A stretch of DNA of 64,000 nucleotides from Desulfobaculum xiamenense (lineage in GTDB: Bacteria > Desulfobacterota > Desulfovibrionia > Desulfovibrionales > Desulfovibrionaceae). Of the stretch, positions 36,243 to 45,753 are shown piece after piece; positions within the stretch are counted from its first letter, which is position 1; the number at the start of each line of letters is the position of its first letter. The position numbers and the translations under genes are program-made. The stretch covers positions 806,001-870,000 of the forward strand of contig NZ_JAATJA010000002.1 in the NCBI RefSeq assembly GCF_011927665.1, in the 5' to 3' direction. The notes beneath the pieces were generated by a model, which was not told where the DNA came from, did no database searches, and was given only the letters and a program-made list of their open reading frames with translations.

Positions 36243-37448
36243 TTATTTGACCAGCGTGGTCAGGTTGAAGATGGGTTCGAGGATGGCCACCACGATGAAG
36301 GCGATGACGAGGCCCACCCCGAGGATGAGCAGCGGCTCGGCAAGGGCGACGATGCGTTTGAGCACGTTGTCCACGTCGCGCTCCATGATGCCCGTCACGC
36401 GGGTGAGGAACGGGCCGAGTTGGCCGGTGCGCTGGCCCGAGGCGAGGGTGAGGATGTAGACTTCGGGAAAGATGCCCTGCGCTTCGAGAACCTTGTCCAG
36501 CGGACGCCCGGCGGCGACCTCCTGTCGCGCTTCGAGAATCTTTGCCCGCAGGAAGGGCGACGGCACCGCCCGCGCCGAGCTTTCCATGGCCTGCACCAGC
36601 GGGATGCCCGCCTCGATCTGGAAGCCGAGCAGGCCCGAGAAGCGGGCGAGCAGGAACTTTTGGACCACGGGAATCCGCCACGTCATGCGCGAGAGCAGAA
36701 GCCCGGCCGCAGGGATGCGCCGCACCGCCGCCACAGCGCCGAGCGCGAGGGCGAGCGGAACGAGGAGCACGCCCGCGCCGAGGGATTCCATGACCCCGCT
36801 CACGGCGAGAAGCATGCTGGTGGTGGCGGGGAGCTCGCTGCCCGATGCCTGAAAGATCGTGGCGATCTTGGGGAGCACGTTGGCCAGCAGGAACCACACC
36901 GCGCCAAGCCCCACACACAGGATCACCCCCGGATAGGCCATGGCGGTGGCCAGACGCCCCTGCACCTCGCTGCGGCGCTCTTCGTTGCGGGCCACCTGTT
37001 CGAGCACTGCGCCGAGGCGTCCGGTGCTTTCCGCGACGCGGATCATGCCCACGTACACGGCCGGAAACTGGCGCGGATAGTCCTCCAGCGCGCGGGAGAA
37101 GGGCGTGCCCTGTTCCACCTTGTCGCGGATGTCGAGCCAGATGCGCGAGCCGCGCCCCGTGGTCATTCTGCCGATGAGGTCGAGGCCCTTGGCGAGGGAA
37201 TGCCCGCTCTGGATGAGGATGCCGAGGTAGTAGAACGATTCCGAGATGCGGATGCCGCCCTTGCCGATGAGGCGGGACAGCATGGCCCCCGGCCTGGCGG
37301 AGCCGCCCTCGGCCACCGGCGAGAACTTGAGCGGCGTCAGCCCCTTGTCGCGAAGCATCGTCATGGCGCGTGCGGGGCTGTCCGCCTCCACGTATCCCTT
37401 CGTCTTCCGGTTGTCGGCGTCGAATGCAACGTAGTGGAATGTGGGCAT
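36243..37448 (-). CDS. gspF: Type II secretion inner-membrane protein GspF
   Basis: 401 residues: an N-terminal YVAFDADNRKTKGYVEADSP domain and two GspF (PilC-like) domains, each a helical bundle with FPAVYVGMIRVAESTGRLGAVL and FPEVYILTLASGQRTGQLGPFL signatures, and three membrane helices ending IVVAILEPIFNLTTL. Platform protein of the secretion machine. It stands apart from gspC-D-E, converges on the transglutaminase-like gene with an 11-bp gap, and faces the oligosaccharyltransferase operon across 225 bp. Confidence 0.96.
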   Translation of the reverse strand: MPTFHYVAFDADNRKTKGYVEADSPARAMTMLRDKGLTPLKFSPVAEGGSARPGAMLSRLIGKGGIRISESFYYLGILIQSGHSLAKGLDLIGRMTTGRGSRIWLDIRDKVEQGTPFSRALEDYPRQFPAVYVGMIRVAESTGRLGAVLEQVARNEERRSEVQGRLATAMAYPGVILCVGLGAVWFLLANVLPKIATIFQASGSELPATTSMLLAVSGVMESLGAGVLLVPLALALGAVAAVRRIPAAGLLLSRMTWRIPVVQKFLLARFSGLLGFQIEAGIPLVQAMESSARAVPSPFLRAKILEARQEVAAGRPLDKVLEAQGIFPEVYILTLASGQRTGQLGPFLTRVTGIMERDVDNVLKRIVALAEPLLILGVGLVIAFIVVAILEPIFNLTTLVK

Positions 37449-37485
37449 GCTCGTGTGTGAACCTTTCGTATTTCAGGAAGTTTTG

Positions 37486-37516
37486 TTGACAGATTGACCG
37501 AATATCTTCTTAATAT
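37486..37516 (+). promoter_or_regulatory. Possible promoter of the oligosaccharyltransferase operon
   Basis: A perfect TTGACA (37486-37491) is followed after 19 bp by TAATAT (37511-37516) in an AT-rich patch between divergent gspF and the first STT3-like gene. The spacer is longer than ideal. A leader of ~150 nt would follow. Confidence 0.45.
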
Positions 37517-37673
37517 GTGAGAATCGGATTTGTCCCTGACACTCTGACGGCATGCGTCGATTGTTCCGCTTTTCGTCCTGCCCGAACATGTGCGGGAGGG
37601 CGGTCACACGACACGGTACATGCTTTTTGCGGAAAAAGGCAAGCCAGGCTTCACGTTACGCGGGAGGTTCCAG

Positions 37674-39788
37674 GTGCGTTTTCGCGGTGAGATGGTGCTC
37701 GTGGCCCTCTGGGTGTGCATTTCCTTCTGTGCCGGATTTGGCGTTAGGGCGCTGGATGCGCCCAAGTGGGACAGGCCGGACCTGTTCGTCGACGGGCGGC
37801 GGGTCATGGCCACGCATGATGCCTATGCGTGGCTGGCCGGAGCGCGAGGCGTCGGCCTTGGCACCGGAGCGCCGCTGGCGCGCGTTGTCGAGGTCGTCTC
37901 CGGTGTGACGGGGGCGGAGCCGGAATCGGTCGGCTTTTGGGCACCGGCCGTGGCCGGGGGGCTGGTCTCCGTCGTCGCGGCCCTGTGGGCGCTGGCTCTT
38001 GGCGCTCCGGAGGCCGCGCTGTGCGCCGGAATGCTTTCGTCCCTCGCTTCGGGATATTTCCTGCGTAGCCGCCTCGGCTACTATGACACGGACATGGCGA
38101 CGCTCCTGTTTCCGCTGGCGCACTGCCTGCTTCTGGCGGTGTGGCTTTCGCCGTGGCTGCGTTCGCCGCTGACAATCCTCACCCGCAGGCCGGACTCCGA
38201 TCCGGACAGCGAGCCGCCCGGACCGGGCTGGCCCTTCGGCATCGGCGCGACGGCCGTGCTGCTGGGCGGGCAGTGGCATCACGACATTCCCAATGCCTAT
38301 GCGGTGTCGTTCATCATTTCGGCGGGCCTCGTGGTCCTGCTCGGGTATCCGCGCTACCGTACGCGCCTGATGCTGGGGCTGTGCATCTACGGGCTGGCCG
38401 CCTTGCACGGCATGATCGGGCTTGCCCTCGCGGCGGGGCTGTCTGTCGCGCTGCTCATGCGTCCGCAGTGGGAGCTTTTGGCCACGCGCCGTAGCGCGCT
38501 GGTGGCGGGATTCCTGCTCGCGGTGCTGGTGCTGGCTCCGCCGGTCCTTGGCCTAGGCGGTTCCGTGGCGAGCAAGGTGCAGCTCTATGCCAAGGCCTCG
38601 GCCGTGGACCTTTGGGACGCCTCCCAGCGCGAGGCCGACGGGGCGCAGAACGCGTCCGCGCCGGTGTATCCCGACGTGGTCCAGAGCATCATTGAGGCCG
38701 GAAACGTCACCCCTTCGGAAACCATTGAGCGCATGGGCGTTTCGACATGGGCGGCCGTGGCCGGACTGGCGGGCTTCGCCGTGCTGGTGATCGTGCGGCC
38801 ATCGGCGCTGTTCCTGCTGCCTCTGGCTATCCTGTCGTTTTTTGCCATGAAGTTCGGGTCCCGGTTCTCGATGTTCGGCGGCCCGGTGGTGGCCATCGGG
38901 CTGGCCGTGCCGCTGGCGCTGTGGCTGGCCCATGGCGGCGGCGTGCGCCGACGCGTGCTTGCGGGTGTGGTGACCACGGGCATCGGCCTCGCGGCGCTCA
39001 TCCCGGCCGTCTCGGGCTATGCGGACATTCCCGTGGCCTCCGTGCTGCGCCCCCAGCACGCGCAGGCACTTGAACGGCTCGAAGAGACTCCTCGCCACTC
39101 CGTGATCTGGACGTGGTGGGATTACGGCTATGCGACGATGTTCTATGGCGGACGGTGGACCTTCGCCGACGGCGCGCGTCATACGGGGCGTTTTCTGTAT
39201 CCGCTGGCGCGCGTTCTCGCCACGCCAAGCCCGATGCAGGCGGCGCAGATTATGCGTTACAGCGCCATCTTCCGTGGCGAGCCGTGGGACAAGTGGGACC
39301 GCATGAGCGCCGAGGACGTGCGGGATTTCGTGGATTCCCTCGCCACGCAGGAGATTGTTCCGCCGATTCCCGTTCCGCGCTATCTCGTGGTGGCGTGGGA
39401 GAATTTGGCGTTGGCCTCGTGGATCACCTACTTCGGATCATGGGACCCCGTGGCAGGAACCGGGCGGCATGCCCTGTGCCGCATGCTGCGCGGCGACTTC
39501 AGTGTGGATTTCGAGACCGGCATCCTGACTATGGACGGCTCGTCCGTGCGGCTCGCCACTGTGGACGAACTGACGGGGGAGGGGCGGGACTACCACTCCT
39601 ATGGCGGCGGGCGGCTGCATCTGGTCATCAACGAACCGGCCTCGCAGGCGTTCGTGATGGATGATGCGGCGTATCACAGCATGCTGGTGCAACTGCTCAT
39701 CACTCCGCCGGGAGAGAAGGGGCTGGAAGGCTCCTTCCGGCTGGTACACGAGGGTTTTCCGTTCGTGCGCATCTACGAGGGACTGTAG
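37674..39788 (+). CDS. STT3/PglB-type oligosaccharyltransferase, paralogue 1
   Basis: 704 residues: 12-13 membrane helices, then a C-terminal periplasmic domain. GT-C catalytic signs: D49 in THDAYAWL (first periplasmic loop), D138-x-D140 in GYYDTDM, a Glu in the SETIERM loop, and the acceptor-binding WWDYGY at 481-486. It should transfer a lipid-linked glycan en bloc to Asn of N-X-S/T sequons in exported proteins. GTG 37674 has GGGAGG 6 nt upstream; an open frame runs further back without a site. First of six genes in an operon. Of the three paralogues, this one departs most in the SVSE-type loop. Confidence 0.9.
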   Translation: MRFRGEMVLVALWVCISFCAGFGVRALDAPKWDRPDLFVDGRRVMATHDAYAWLAGARGVGLGTGAPLARVVEVVSGVTGAEPESVGFWAPAVAGGLVSVVAALWALALGAPEAALCAGMLSSLASGYFLRSRLGYYDTDMATLLFPLAHCLLLAVWLSPWLRSPLTILTRRPDSDPDSEPPGPGWPFGIGATAVLLGGQWHHDIPNAYAVSFIISAGLVVLLGYPRYRTRLMLGLCIYGLAALHGMIGLALAAGLSVALLMRPQWELLATRRSALVAGFLLAVLVLAPPVLGLGGSVASKVQLYAKASAVDLWDASQREADGAQNASAPVYPDVVQSIIEAGNVTPSETIERMGVSTWAAVAGLAGFAVLVIVRPSALFLLPLAILSFFAMKFGSRFSMFGGPVVAIGLAVPLALWLAHGGGVRRRVLAGVVTTGIGLAALIPAVSGYADIPVASVLRPQHAQALERLEETPRHSVIWTWWDYGYATMFYGGRWTFADGARHTGRFLYPLARVLATPSPMQAAQIMRYSAIFRGEPWDKWDRMSAEDVRDFVDSLATQEIVPPIPVPRYLVVAWENLALASWITYFGSWDPVAGTGRHALCRMLRGDFSVDFETGILTMDGSSVRLATVDELTGEGRDYHSYGGGRLHLVINEPASQAFVMDDAAYHSMLVQLLITPPGEKGLEGSFRLVHEGFPFVRIYEGL

Positions 39789-39792
39789 CGCC

Positions 39793-40968
39793 ATGCGGAT
39801 TCTGCATCTCGGCAAGTACTACGCCCCGCATGCGGGGGGCATCGAGAACTTCGTGGCGGACCTCGCTCGTGAGCAGGTTCGCGGCGGCGACGAGGTCATG
39901 GTCCTCGCTCACGGGGATCGGCCGTTCGCGCCGCCCCTCACGGAGGTCATCCACGGGGTACTCGTGCGCCGGGTGCGGACTTTCGGAACCCTTGTGCACA
40001 CGCCGCTTTCGCCGGGCTTCGGCTGGGAGCTGGCGCGTGCGCTGCGTTCGTTTCGACCCGATGTGGTCCATGCCCATGTGCCGAACGTCTCGGCGTTCTG
40101 GATGCTGTTGGCTCGCAAGTCCATTCCGCTGGTGCTGCACTGGCACTCCGACGTGGTGCCCTCGGCGCACGATGCGGGGCTGCGCCGCCTCTACGCTCCC
40201 TATGCCGTATTCGAGCGCATGCTGCTTGAGCGGGCGGACGCGGTGATCGCCACGTCCGCACCGTACATGCAAACCAGCGCCGCCCTGCGGCGGGTGCGTG
40301 GCAAGTGTCGAGTGGTGCCGCTTGGCGTCGCTCCTGAGCGCGTGGAGTTTTCCCTTCGGGAGCGAGATGGCGCGGGGCGCGGCCGGGTGCCCATGGTGCT
40401 CGCGGTGGGGCGGTTCGCCTACTACAAGGGCTTCGAACATCTGGTCCATGCCATGCGTGGGCTGGAGGACGCCCGGCTGGTCATCGCCGGGGACGGACCC
40501 ATGCGTGGGCGTGTCGAGGCGTTGGTGGACGCGCTGGAGCTTGGCTGCCGCGTGTCGCTGCCCGGTCGGGTGAGTGATGAGGAATTGCGGCGGCACTGGT
40601 CGGAGGCGACGGTGTTCTGCCTGCCGTCCATCGAGCGGACCGAGGCTTTTGGGGTGGCCATGGTCGAGGCCATGGCCTACGGGCTGCCGGTTGTATCGAC
40701 GGACATCCCCGGTTCCGGCGTCGGGTTCGTCAACCACCATGGCGTGACGGGACTGGTGGTCCCGCCGGGAGACGCTTCCGCGCTTGCGGACGCCATCGGC
40801 ACACTGCTTGATGATGCTGCCGGTCGCGAGGCAATGGGGCGTGCGGCCCGCAAGCGCTTCGACGAATTCTTCCACATAGGTCCGGTGCGCGAGAGCGTTT
40901 CGGACGTGTACGGCGAGCTGCTCGGGCATGTCGCGATGCCCCTGCGGCAAACGGCGGAGGCGCGATGA
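39793..40968 (+). CDS. GT4-family glycosyltransferase
   Basis: 391 residues with two Rossmann domains. The N-terminal half has MRILHLGKYYAPHAGGIENFV and HAHVPNVSAFW. The C-terminal half has the nucleotide-sugar site VLAVGRFAYYKGFEHLV and the EX7E element ERTEAFGVAMVEAMAYGLPVV. It would add a sugar to the growing lipid-linked glycan at the cytoplasmic face. The ATG is 4 bp after the paralogue-1 stop, and its own stop overlaps the next start. Confidence 0.92.
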   Translation: MRILHLGKYYAPHAGGIENFVADLAREQVRGGDEVMVLAHGDRPFAPPLTEVIHGVLVRRVRTFGTLVHTPLSPGFGWELARALRSFRPDVVHAHVPNVSAFWMLLARKSIPLVLHWHSDVVPSAHDAGLRRLYAPYAVFERMLLERADAVIATSAPYMQTSAALRRVRGKCRVVPLGVAPERVEFSLRERDGAGRGRVPMVLAVGRFAYYKGFEHLVHAMRGLEDARLVIAGDGPMRGRVEALVDALELGCRVSLPGRVSDEELRRHWSEATVFCLPSIERTEAFGVAMVEAMAYGLPVVSTDIPGSGVGFVNHHGVTGLVVPPGDASALADAIGTLLDDAAGREAMGRAARKRFDEFFHIGPVRESVSDVYGELLGHVAMPLRQTAEAR

Positions 40969-42956
40969 CGGCGATGCGGCATGCGACATGGGGATGGACG
41001 GCCCTCTTCGTTCTCGCCTTTGCCTACGGGCTGGCGAGTTTCGTGGACGATTGGCTCTTCCTCGGCAGTCAGCCGCTGTTCCTCTACAACGGTGCGCCCA
41101 TGCTCCGCGCCACGGACGGCTATCATTTTCTCGATCTGGCCCGTGGTGTGTTCGAGGGCCGCGCCGCGCCCACGGCGGTGCCGCTTCTTTCCGCCTTGAC
41201 GGCGTGGGTGGCGATGCTTTCCGGCGTGGGGCTTGAAACCGTGGCCTGCCTCGTGCCGCCGGTGGTGGCCTCGCTGACGGCGTGCGTCTATGTGCTCTGG
41301 GGGCGGACGCTGACCGGGAATCCCGGTGCGACGCTCATCGCGGCGGTCATCGGGCTGTCCGTTCCCTACTGGCACGTGCGGGCCAACGTCGGCTACCTCG
41401 ACACGGATTGCCTGAACATTCTGCTGGTCGGGCTGGGATGCTGGCTGTTCATGCGCTTCGAGACCGACACCGGGCAGCGGCGCTTCGTGTGGCTGGGCCT
41501 CATGTGTGCGGTGCTTGGCGTCTTCGTGTGGTGGTGGCGGGCCGGGGCGGCGGTCTTCGCCGGGCTGGTGGCCTGCTGCCACGTGCTGTCGCTGCCGTTT
41601 GCGACCACTCGCGCACAGCGTGCCTCGCGCATCGCCCTTGCCGCACTCATGGCCTGTGGGTTGGCGGCGTATCTCGTGGGCGGGTTGGCGGTTTTTCCCG
41701 TGTGGGCCGTGGTGCCCATGGAGGCCGCGCTGAACCATTTGCATCTCGTGATGCATGGGGAGGAACTGGTCTATCCGTCGGTCGCCGTCTCCATTGGCGA
41801 ACTCAAGCCGCCGGACTTTTCGGAGATATCTGGATACGTGGGCGGCTGGCTTCCCGCGTTTCTCGTGGGAATGATCGGTGCCGGGCTGGCGGTGTGGCGC
41901 AGACCGAGACAGTGTCTGTATTTGCTGCCGCTTGCTGTGCTTGGCACCATGGCCTTCCTTTCCGCGCGCTTCATGCTGTTTCTGGTGCCCGTGGTAGGGA
42001 TTGGCGTTGGCGTGGCGGTTCATGAGGCGTGGGTCCTTGCGGCGCAGGTGCGCAGGTGGCGACGCGTCGCGCAGGGGGCGGTGGCGCTGGTCGCTCTGGG
42101 CGTTGTGTCGGTGCCGGTCATGGGGGCCTTCCACAGCGCGACACCGCCCGTATTCGCTAAGCCCGAGGCGCTTCTCGCGTCGGTCCTGCGCGAGGCTCCG
42201 GCCGGGGACACGGTGGTCTGGGCGTGGTGGGACTACGGCTACATGCTCAAGTATTTTTCGGGGCGTAGGCCCTATTTCGACGGTGGCAGTCAGGACCCCG
42301 TCAACACCTTCACCGCCGCATGGGCGCTGGCCGCTCCGGACGAGGCGCAGGCGCGCAACCTGATGCGCTTCTTCGCCGCGCGTGGGCCGGGGGCGCTGGG
42401 CTACATCCAGATGATGCTCGGCACGCCGGAGCGCACAGTGGAATTCCTGAAGACGGTCTTCGCCGAGGGGGCGGACGTGCCGGGCATCCTTGCCGGGTAT
42501 GGATTGCAGCAGCCGGAGCTTGCCGAATTTCTGTTCCCCGAGGCGGACGTGTATGTGTACCTGCCCATGAGTTCCATGGATAAGGCCCCGTGGATCTATT
42601 ATTTCGGGCGCTGGGACGTGGGCGGCGGACAGGGCGTGAAGCCGGTCTTCGAGACGTTGCCGCGCTCCGAGTACCGCCTGCGCCTGCGTAGCGGCCGGCT
42701 GGTGGGCGGCGGCACGGACCGCGCGCTGTCCTGCGTCATCCATGTGGGACCGGACGGGGTCGGCGTGCGGCGTTTCGACGCCGGGGGCGAGGCGGCTGTG
42801 GTGGACATCGCCGCGTTGCCGCACCTGTTCCTCGTCGATGGCGCGTATCTCGACACCACGTTGTTTAGGCTGCTGTTCATCCAGCCCAACGGAACGCGGC
42901 ATTTCCGTCCCGTGGTCTACGATTCGAGGTTTGGAGGCGTATGGCGGGTGATCTAG
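40965..42956 (+). CDS. STT3/PglB-type oligosaccharyltransferase, paralogue 2
   Basis: 663 residues, multi-pass membrane GT-C enzyme. D51 in ATDGYHFL, D146-x-D148 in GYLDTDC, E279 in the SVSE-like loop SIGEL, and WWDYGY at 421-426 are all present, so it looks active. The C-terminal periplasmic part is shorter than in paralogue 1. The ATG overlaps the GT4 stop (ATGA). Sequence outside the motifs differs strongly from its two neighbours, so these are old duplicates rather than recent copies. Confidence 0.9.
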   Translation: MTAMRHATWGWTALFVLAFAYGLASFVDDWLFLGSQPLFLYNGAPMLRATDGYHFLDLARGVFEGRAAPTAVPLLSALTAWVAMLSGVGLETVACLVPPVVASLTACVYVLWGRTLTGNPGATLIAAVIGLSVPYWHVRANVGYLDTDCLNILLVGLGCWLFMRFETDTGQRRFVWLGLMCAVLGVFVWWWRAGAAVFAGLVACCHVLSLPFATTRAQRASRIALAALMACGLAAYLVGGLAVFPVWAVVPMEAALNHLHLVMHGEELVYPSVAVSIGELKPPDFSEISGYVGGWLPAFLVGMIGAGLAVWRRPRQCLYLLPLAVLGTMAFLSARFMLFLVPVVGIGVGVAVHEAWVLAAQVRRWRRVAQGAVALVALGVVSVPVMGAFHSATPPVFAKPEALLASVLREAPAGDTVVWAWWDYGYMLKYFSGRRPYFDGGSQDPVNTFTAAWALAAPDEAQARNLMRFFAARGPGALGYIQMMLGTPERTVEFLKTVFAEGADVPGILAGYGLQQPELAEFLFPEADVYVYLPMSSMDKAPWIYYFGRWDVGGGQGVKPVFETLPRSEYRLRLRSGRLVGGGTDRALSCVIHVGPDGVGVRRFDAGGEAAVVDIAALPHLFLVDGAYLDTTLFRLLFIQPNGTRHFRPVVYDSRFGGVWRVI

Positions 42957-45019
42957 GCATACTGCGGCGCTGCGAGACGGTGGGACTCGACGAGAGCAGG
43001 CCCCTGCTGGTCCTCGGCTGGGTGCTCTTTCTCGCGTACCTGTGCGCCGTTCTCTATGTCCAGCATTGGAACACCGCCGACAACGCCGCGAACTTCGCGG
43101 AGGAGGGACGTCCGCTCCTGCGCAATCTCGATGGGTACTACTACCTGCGCCTCGCGCGGGAGATGAACGAGGGTGTGTACGCGCCCGTGGACGAACTTCG
43201 CGGCGCGCCAAGGCCGTATCCGCCGCCCCTTCTCGCTGCGCTGACGGCGTGGGTCCATAACGGCGTTGGCGGGAGCTACGAGGCCGCGGCCTACGAACTC
43301 CCCCCCATGCTCGCCATGAGCCTTGCGCTGCTGCTCATGCTGGCGGGGCGAATGCTCGGGAATGCGTGGACGGGACTGGTGGCGGCGTTCGCGGCCTTTT
43401 GCGCGGAGCACTGGATGATTCGCGCCGGACCGGGATTCTTCGACACGGATTGCCTGAATCCGTCGCTGGTGCTCGCCGCCGGGCTGTTTCTGTACGGATT
43501 CGTGAGCGAGCGGGGACGCGCCCGCTGGTGGCATTTCGGATTCATGGCCCTCACGTGGACCGTGCTGGCGGCGTGGTGGCATGCGTGGGTGGCTCCGGCA
43601 GCGGTTGCGGCCGTAGCCTATGCGCTGACCGGGCACCTTCCGGTCCATCGCTTCGAGCGCGGGGTGAAGCTCATCATCGCCGCCGCGGCCGTGGCCTGTG
43701 TGGGCTTTCTGGCACTGTACCTCGGCGGGGTGGTCGATACCGGGCCGCGCATGCTGCTTTCCGCCGCAGACCATCTGCGGCTGGTGGCGGGGATGGATGC
43801 TTCGTCCATGCCGGACGTCGGGCGTTCGGTGCAGGAACTCGGGACGGCGGACATGCAGGACGCCGGGGCGGCCATCCTTGGCGGCTGGGGGGCGGTGTGC
43901 CTTGCTTTGGTCGGGCTGATCCACCTTTCGGTCCGCCGACCGCTGTTCGTGCTCTGTCTGCTGCCGTGCATGGCGCTTGGCGCGGTGAGTGTGTTCTCGT
44001 CGCGGTTCTACATCTTCGCCACGCCGGTGCTTGCGCTTGGATACGGGCATCTGGCCGTCTCCGCGGCGCGGCTGTTCCGCATGCCGCAGTTGGCCGCCGT
44101 GCCCGGCCTGCGCGATGCCATGCTCGCTCTCGCCTTTGTCGCGCTACTGGCCCCCGGCATGGTTCGCTGCGCCACGCGCTGGGTCGGCCCCGCCGTGAAC
44201 GCGGGGGACGTGCAAGGCATCCGGGCGCTCGCCTCGGAGATGCCCGCTGGCGGATGGGTCTGGAGCTGGTGGGACTACGGCTACATGATCCAGAACTACG
44301 CGGGGTTGCCCACCGTGTGCGACGGCGGGCGCACCGGACCGGGGCTGCTCTTCGCCACGGCCTATCCGCTGGCGCAGGACGATCCGGGAACCGCGGCGCG
44401 CTGGATGCGCTTCATCGCGCGCCATGGCGAGGGTGGTATGGACATCCTCGCGGAGGTACTCGGGGGGCGCTCTGGCGTTCTCGCGCTGGTGGACGAGGTG
44501 TTCGCCGATCCGCAGGGTGCGCCGCAGGCCTTTGCGCGGCGGGGAATACCGTGGGGCGACGACCTGCGCGAGTTTCTGTTTCCGGATATCGCCGTGGGGG
44601 TGTTTCTCAATGGGCGGACCCTCGATATGGCCTACTGGTGGGACTATTTCGGACGCAGGGCGCCAAGGGGCATTGATCCCACGGGGCGCGGGTTCGTCAT
44701 CGACAGGCAGCCCCTCGCCGAGCTTGTCCCGGACCGGGCGGCCGGGCGCGTGCGCTACGCGGGGCGGGGGGATGTGGAGGTCGGCGGCATGGTGGATGTG
44801 CGGGACGGGCAGGTTGCCGTGACGGAGACGGGGCAGCCGGGACCGGTGTTCATAGCCGTCCATGACGAGAAATTCGGGTATTTCGTGAGCAGGAGACTGT
44901 TCGATAGCGTTGCGCTGCGTCTGCTGTTTCGGCCGGAGAGCACGCGTGGGCATTTCAGGGCCGTGAGCGTGCGGCCGGGGCACGGCGGCGCGTGGCGCGT
45001 GATCGGGGAGGCATCGTGA
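42941..45019 (+). CDS. STT3/PglB-type oligosaccharyltransferase, paralogue 3
   Basis: 692 residues, multi-pass. D64 in LDGYYYL, D168-x-D170 in GFFDTDC, E299 in the SVSE-like SVQEL loop, and WWDYGY at 443-448. All catalytic positions expected of PglB are kept. Its start overlaps the end of paralogue 2 by 16 bp, so translation is coupled. With the other two copies it would allow transfer of different glycans, or to different sequons, but which is unknown. Confidence 0.9.
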   Translation: MAGDLGILRRCETVGLDESRPLLVLGWVLFLAYLCAVLYVQHWNTADNAANFAEEGRPLLRNLDGYYYLRLAREMNEGVYAPVDELRGAPRPYPPPLLAALTAWVHNGVGGSYEAAAYELPPMLAMSLALLLMLAGRMLGNAWTGLVAAFAAFCAEHWMIRAGPGFFDTDCLNPSLVLAAGLFLYGFVSERGRARWWHFGFMALTWTVLAAWWHAWVAPAAVAAVAYALTGHLPVHRFERGVKLIIAAAAVACVGFLALYLGGVVDTGPRMLLSAADHLRLVAGMDASSMPDVGRSVQELGTADMQDAGAAILGGWGAVCLALVGLIHLSVRRPLFVLCLLPCMALGAVSVFSSRFYIFATPVLALGYGHLAVSAARLFRMPQLAAVPGLRDAMLALAFVALLAPGMVRCATRWVGPAVNAGDVQGIRALASEMPAGGWVWSWWDYGYMIQNYAGLPTVCDGGRTGPGLLFATAYPLAQDDPGTAARWMRFIARHGEGGMDILAEVLGGRSGVLALVDEVFADPQGAPQAFARRGIPWGDDLREFLFPDIAVGVFLNGRTLDMAYWWDYFGRRAPRGIDPTGRGFVIDRQPLAELVPDRAAGRVRYAGRGDVEVGGMVDVRDGQVAVTETGQPGPVFIAVHDEKFGYFVSRRLFDSVALRLLFRPESTRGHFRAVSVRPGHGGAWRVIGEAS

Positions 45020-45753
45020 GCGACAACGCGAGATGTCCGGTGATCGTAGTGGTTCCCGCCAGAAACGAGGAAGCCTGCATCGCGGAGGTGGTGCGGGGCA
45101 TTCTTGCCGTTCCCGGCGTGGAGGTCATGGTCGTTGATGACGCCAGCGATGACGAGACGGCGGCCCGAGCCCGTGGCGCGGGGGCGGGAGTTTTGAGCCT
45201 GACGCTACGCCTTGGGGCGTGGGGGGCCTTGCAGACCGGGATGCGCTACGCGCAGGAGAATGGCTACGGCGTGGTCGTGAGCATGGACGGCGACGGCCAG
45301 CATGATCCGGCGGACATCCCCATGCTCCTTGCCCCGGTGCAGGCTGGCGAGGCCGATGTGGTCATCGGGGCCTGCGTGGAGCGCGGTAGCCTGCTGCGGC
45401 GTTTCGCGTGGTGGCTGTTTCGCAGGGTCAGCGGGTTGCGCATTCGCGATCTGACGTCGGGCTTCAGGGCCTACGGGCCACGCTGCGTGGAACTGCTGGC
45501 CTCCAGCGCGGCGACCCTGTTGGATTATCAGGACATGGGCGTTCTGCTCCTGCTTCAGAATGCGGGACTGACCATCGTGGAGCGCCGGGTGCAGATGTGC
45601 CCGCGTGCCAGTGGTCATTCCCGCGTGTTTCATACATGGCGCGCCGTGGCCTCGTACATGGCGCTGAGCCTTGTGCTGTCGGCAACGCGAACGACGTACG
45701 GCAGCCGAGTCCGGGGACTTGTGCGGTCCCGTGGCGGAAGGGGGCAATCATGA
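45016..45753 (+). CDS. GT2-family glycosyltransferase (polyprenyl-phosphate sugar synthase-like)
   Basis: 245 residues: GT-A fold with VVPARNEEACIAEVV, VVDDASDDET and the metal-binding DGDGQHDP. Like DPM1, it lacks C-terminal transmembrane segments, and it may make a polyprenyl-phosphate sugar or extend the lipid-linked glycan. The GTG at 45016 has GGGGAGG 4 nt upstream and overlaps the preceding stop. It is followed by a DUF2304 gene, a common pairing. Confidence 0.88.
   Translation: MSDNARCPVIVVVPARNEEACIAEVVRGILAVPGVEVMVVDDASDDETAARARGAGAGVLSLTLRLGAWGALQTGMRYAQENGYGVVVSMDGDGQHDPADIPMLLAPVQAGEADVVIGACVERGSLLRRFAWWLFRRVSGLRIRDLTSGFRAYGPRCVELLASSAATLLDYQDMGVLLLLQNAGLTIVERRVQMCPRASGHSRVFHTWRAVASYMALSLVLSATRTTYGSRVRGLVRSRGGRGQS

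Noticed and set aside
40677-43211. An 844-codon leftward frame across the oligosaccharyltransferase region.
   Set aside because: Low-complexity Arg/His/Pro-rich sequence opposite genes with intact WWDYGY and D-x-D motifs.
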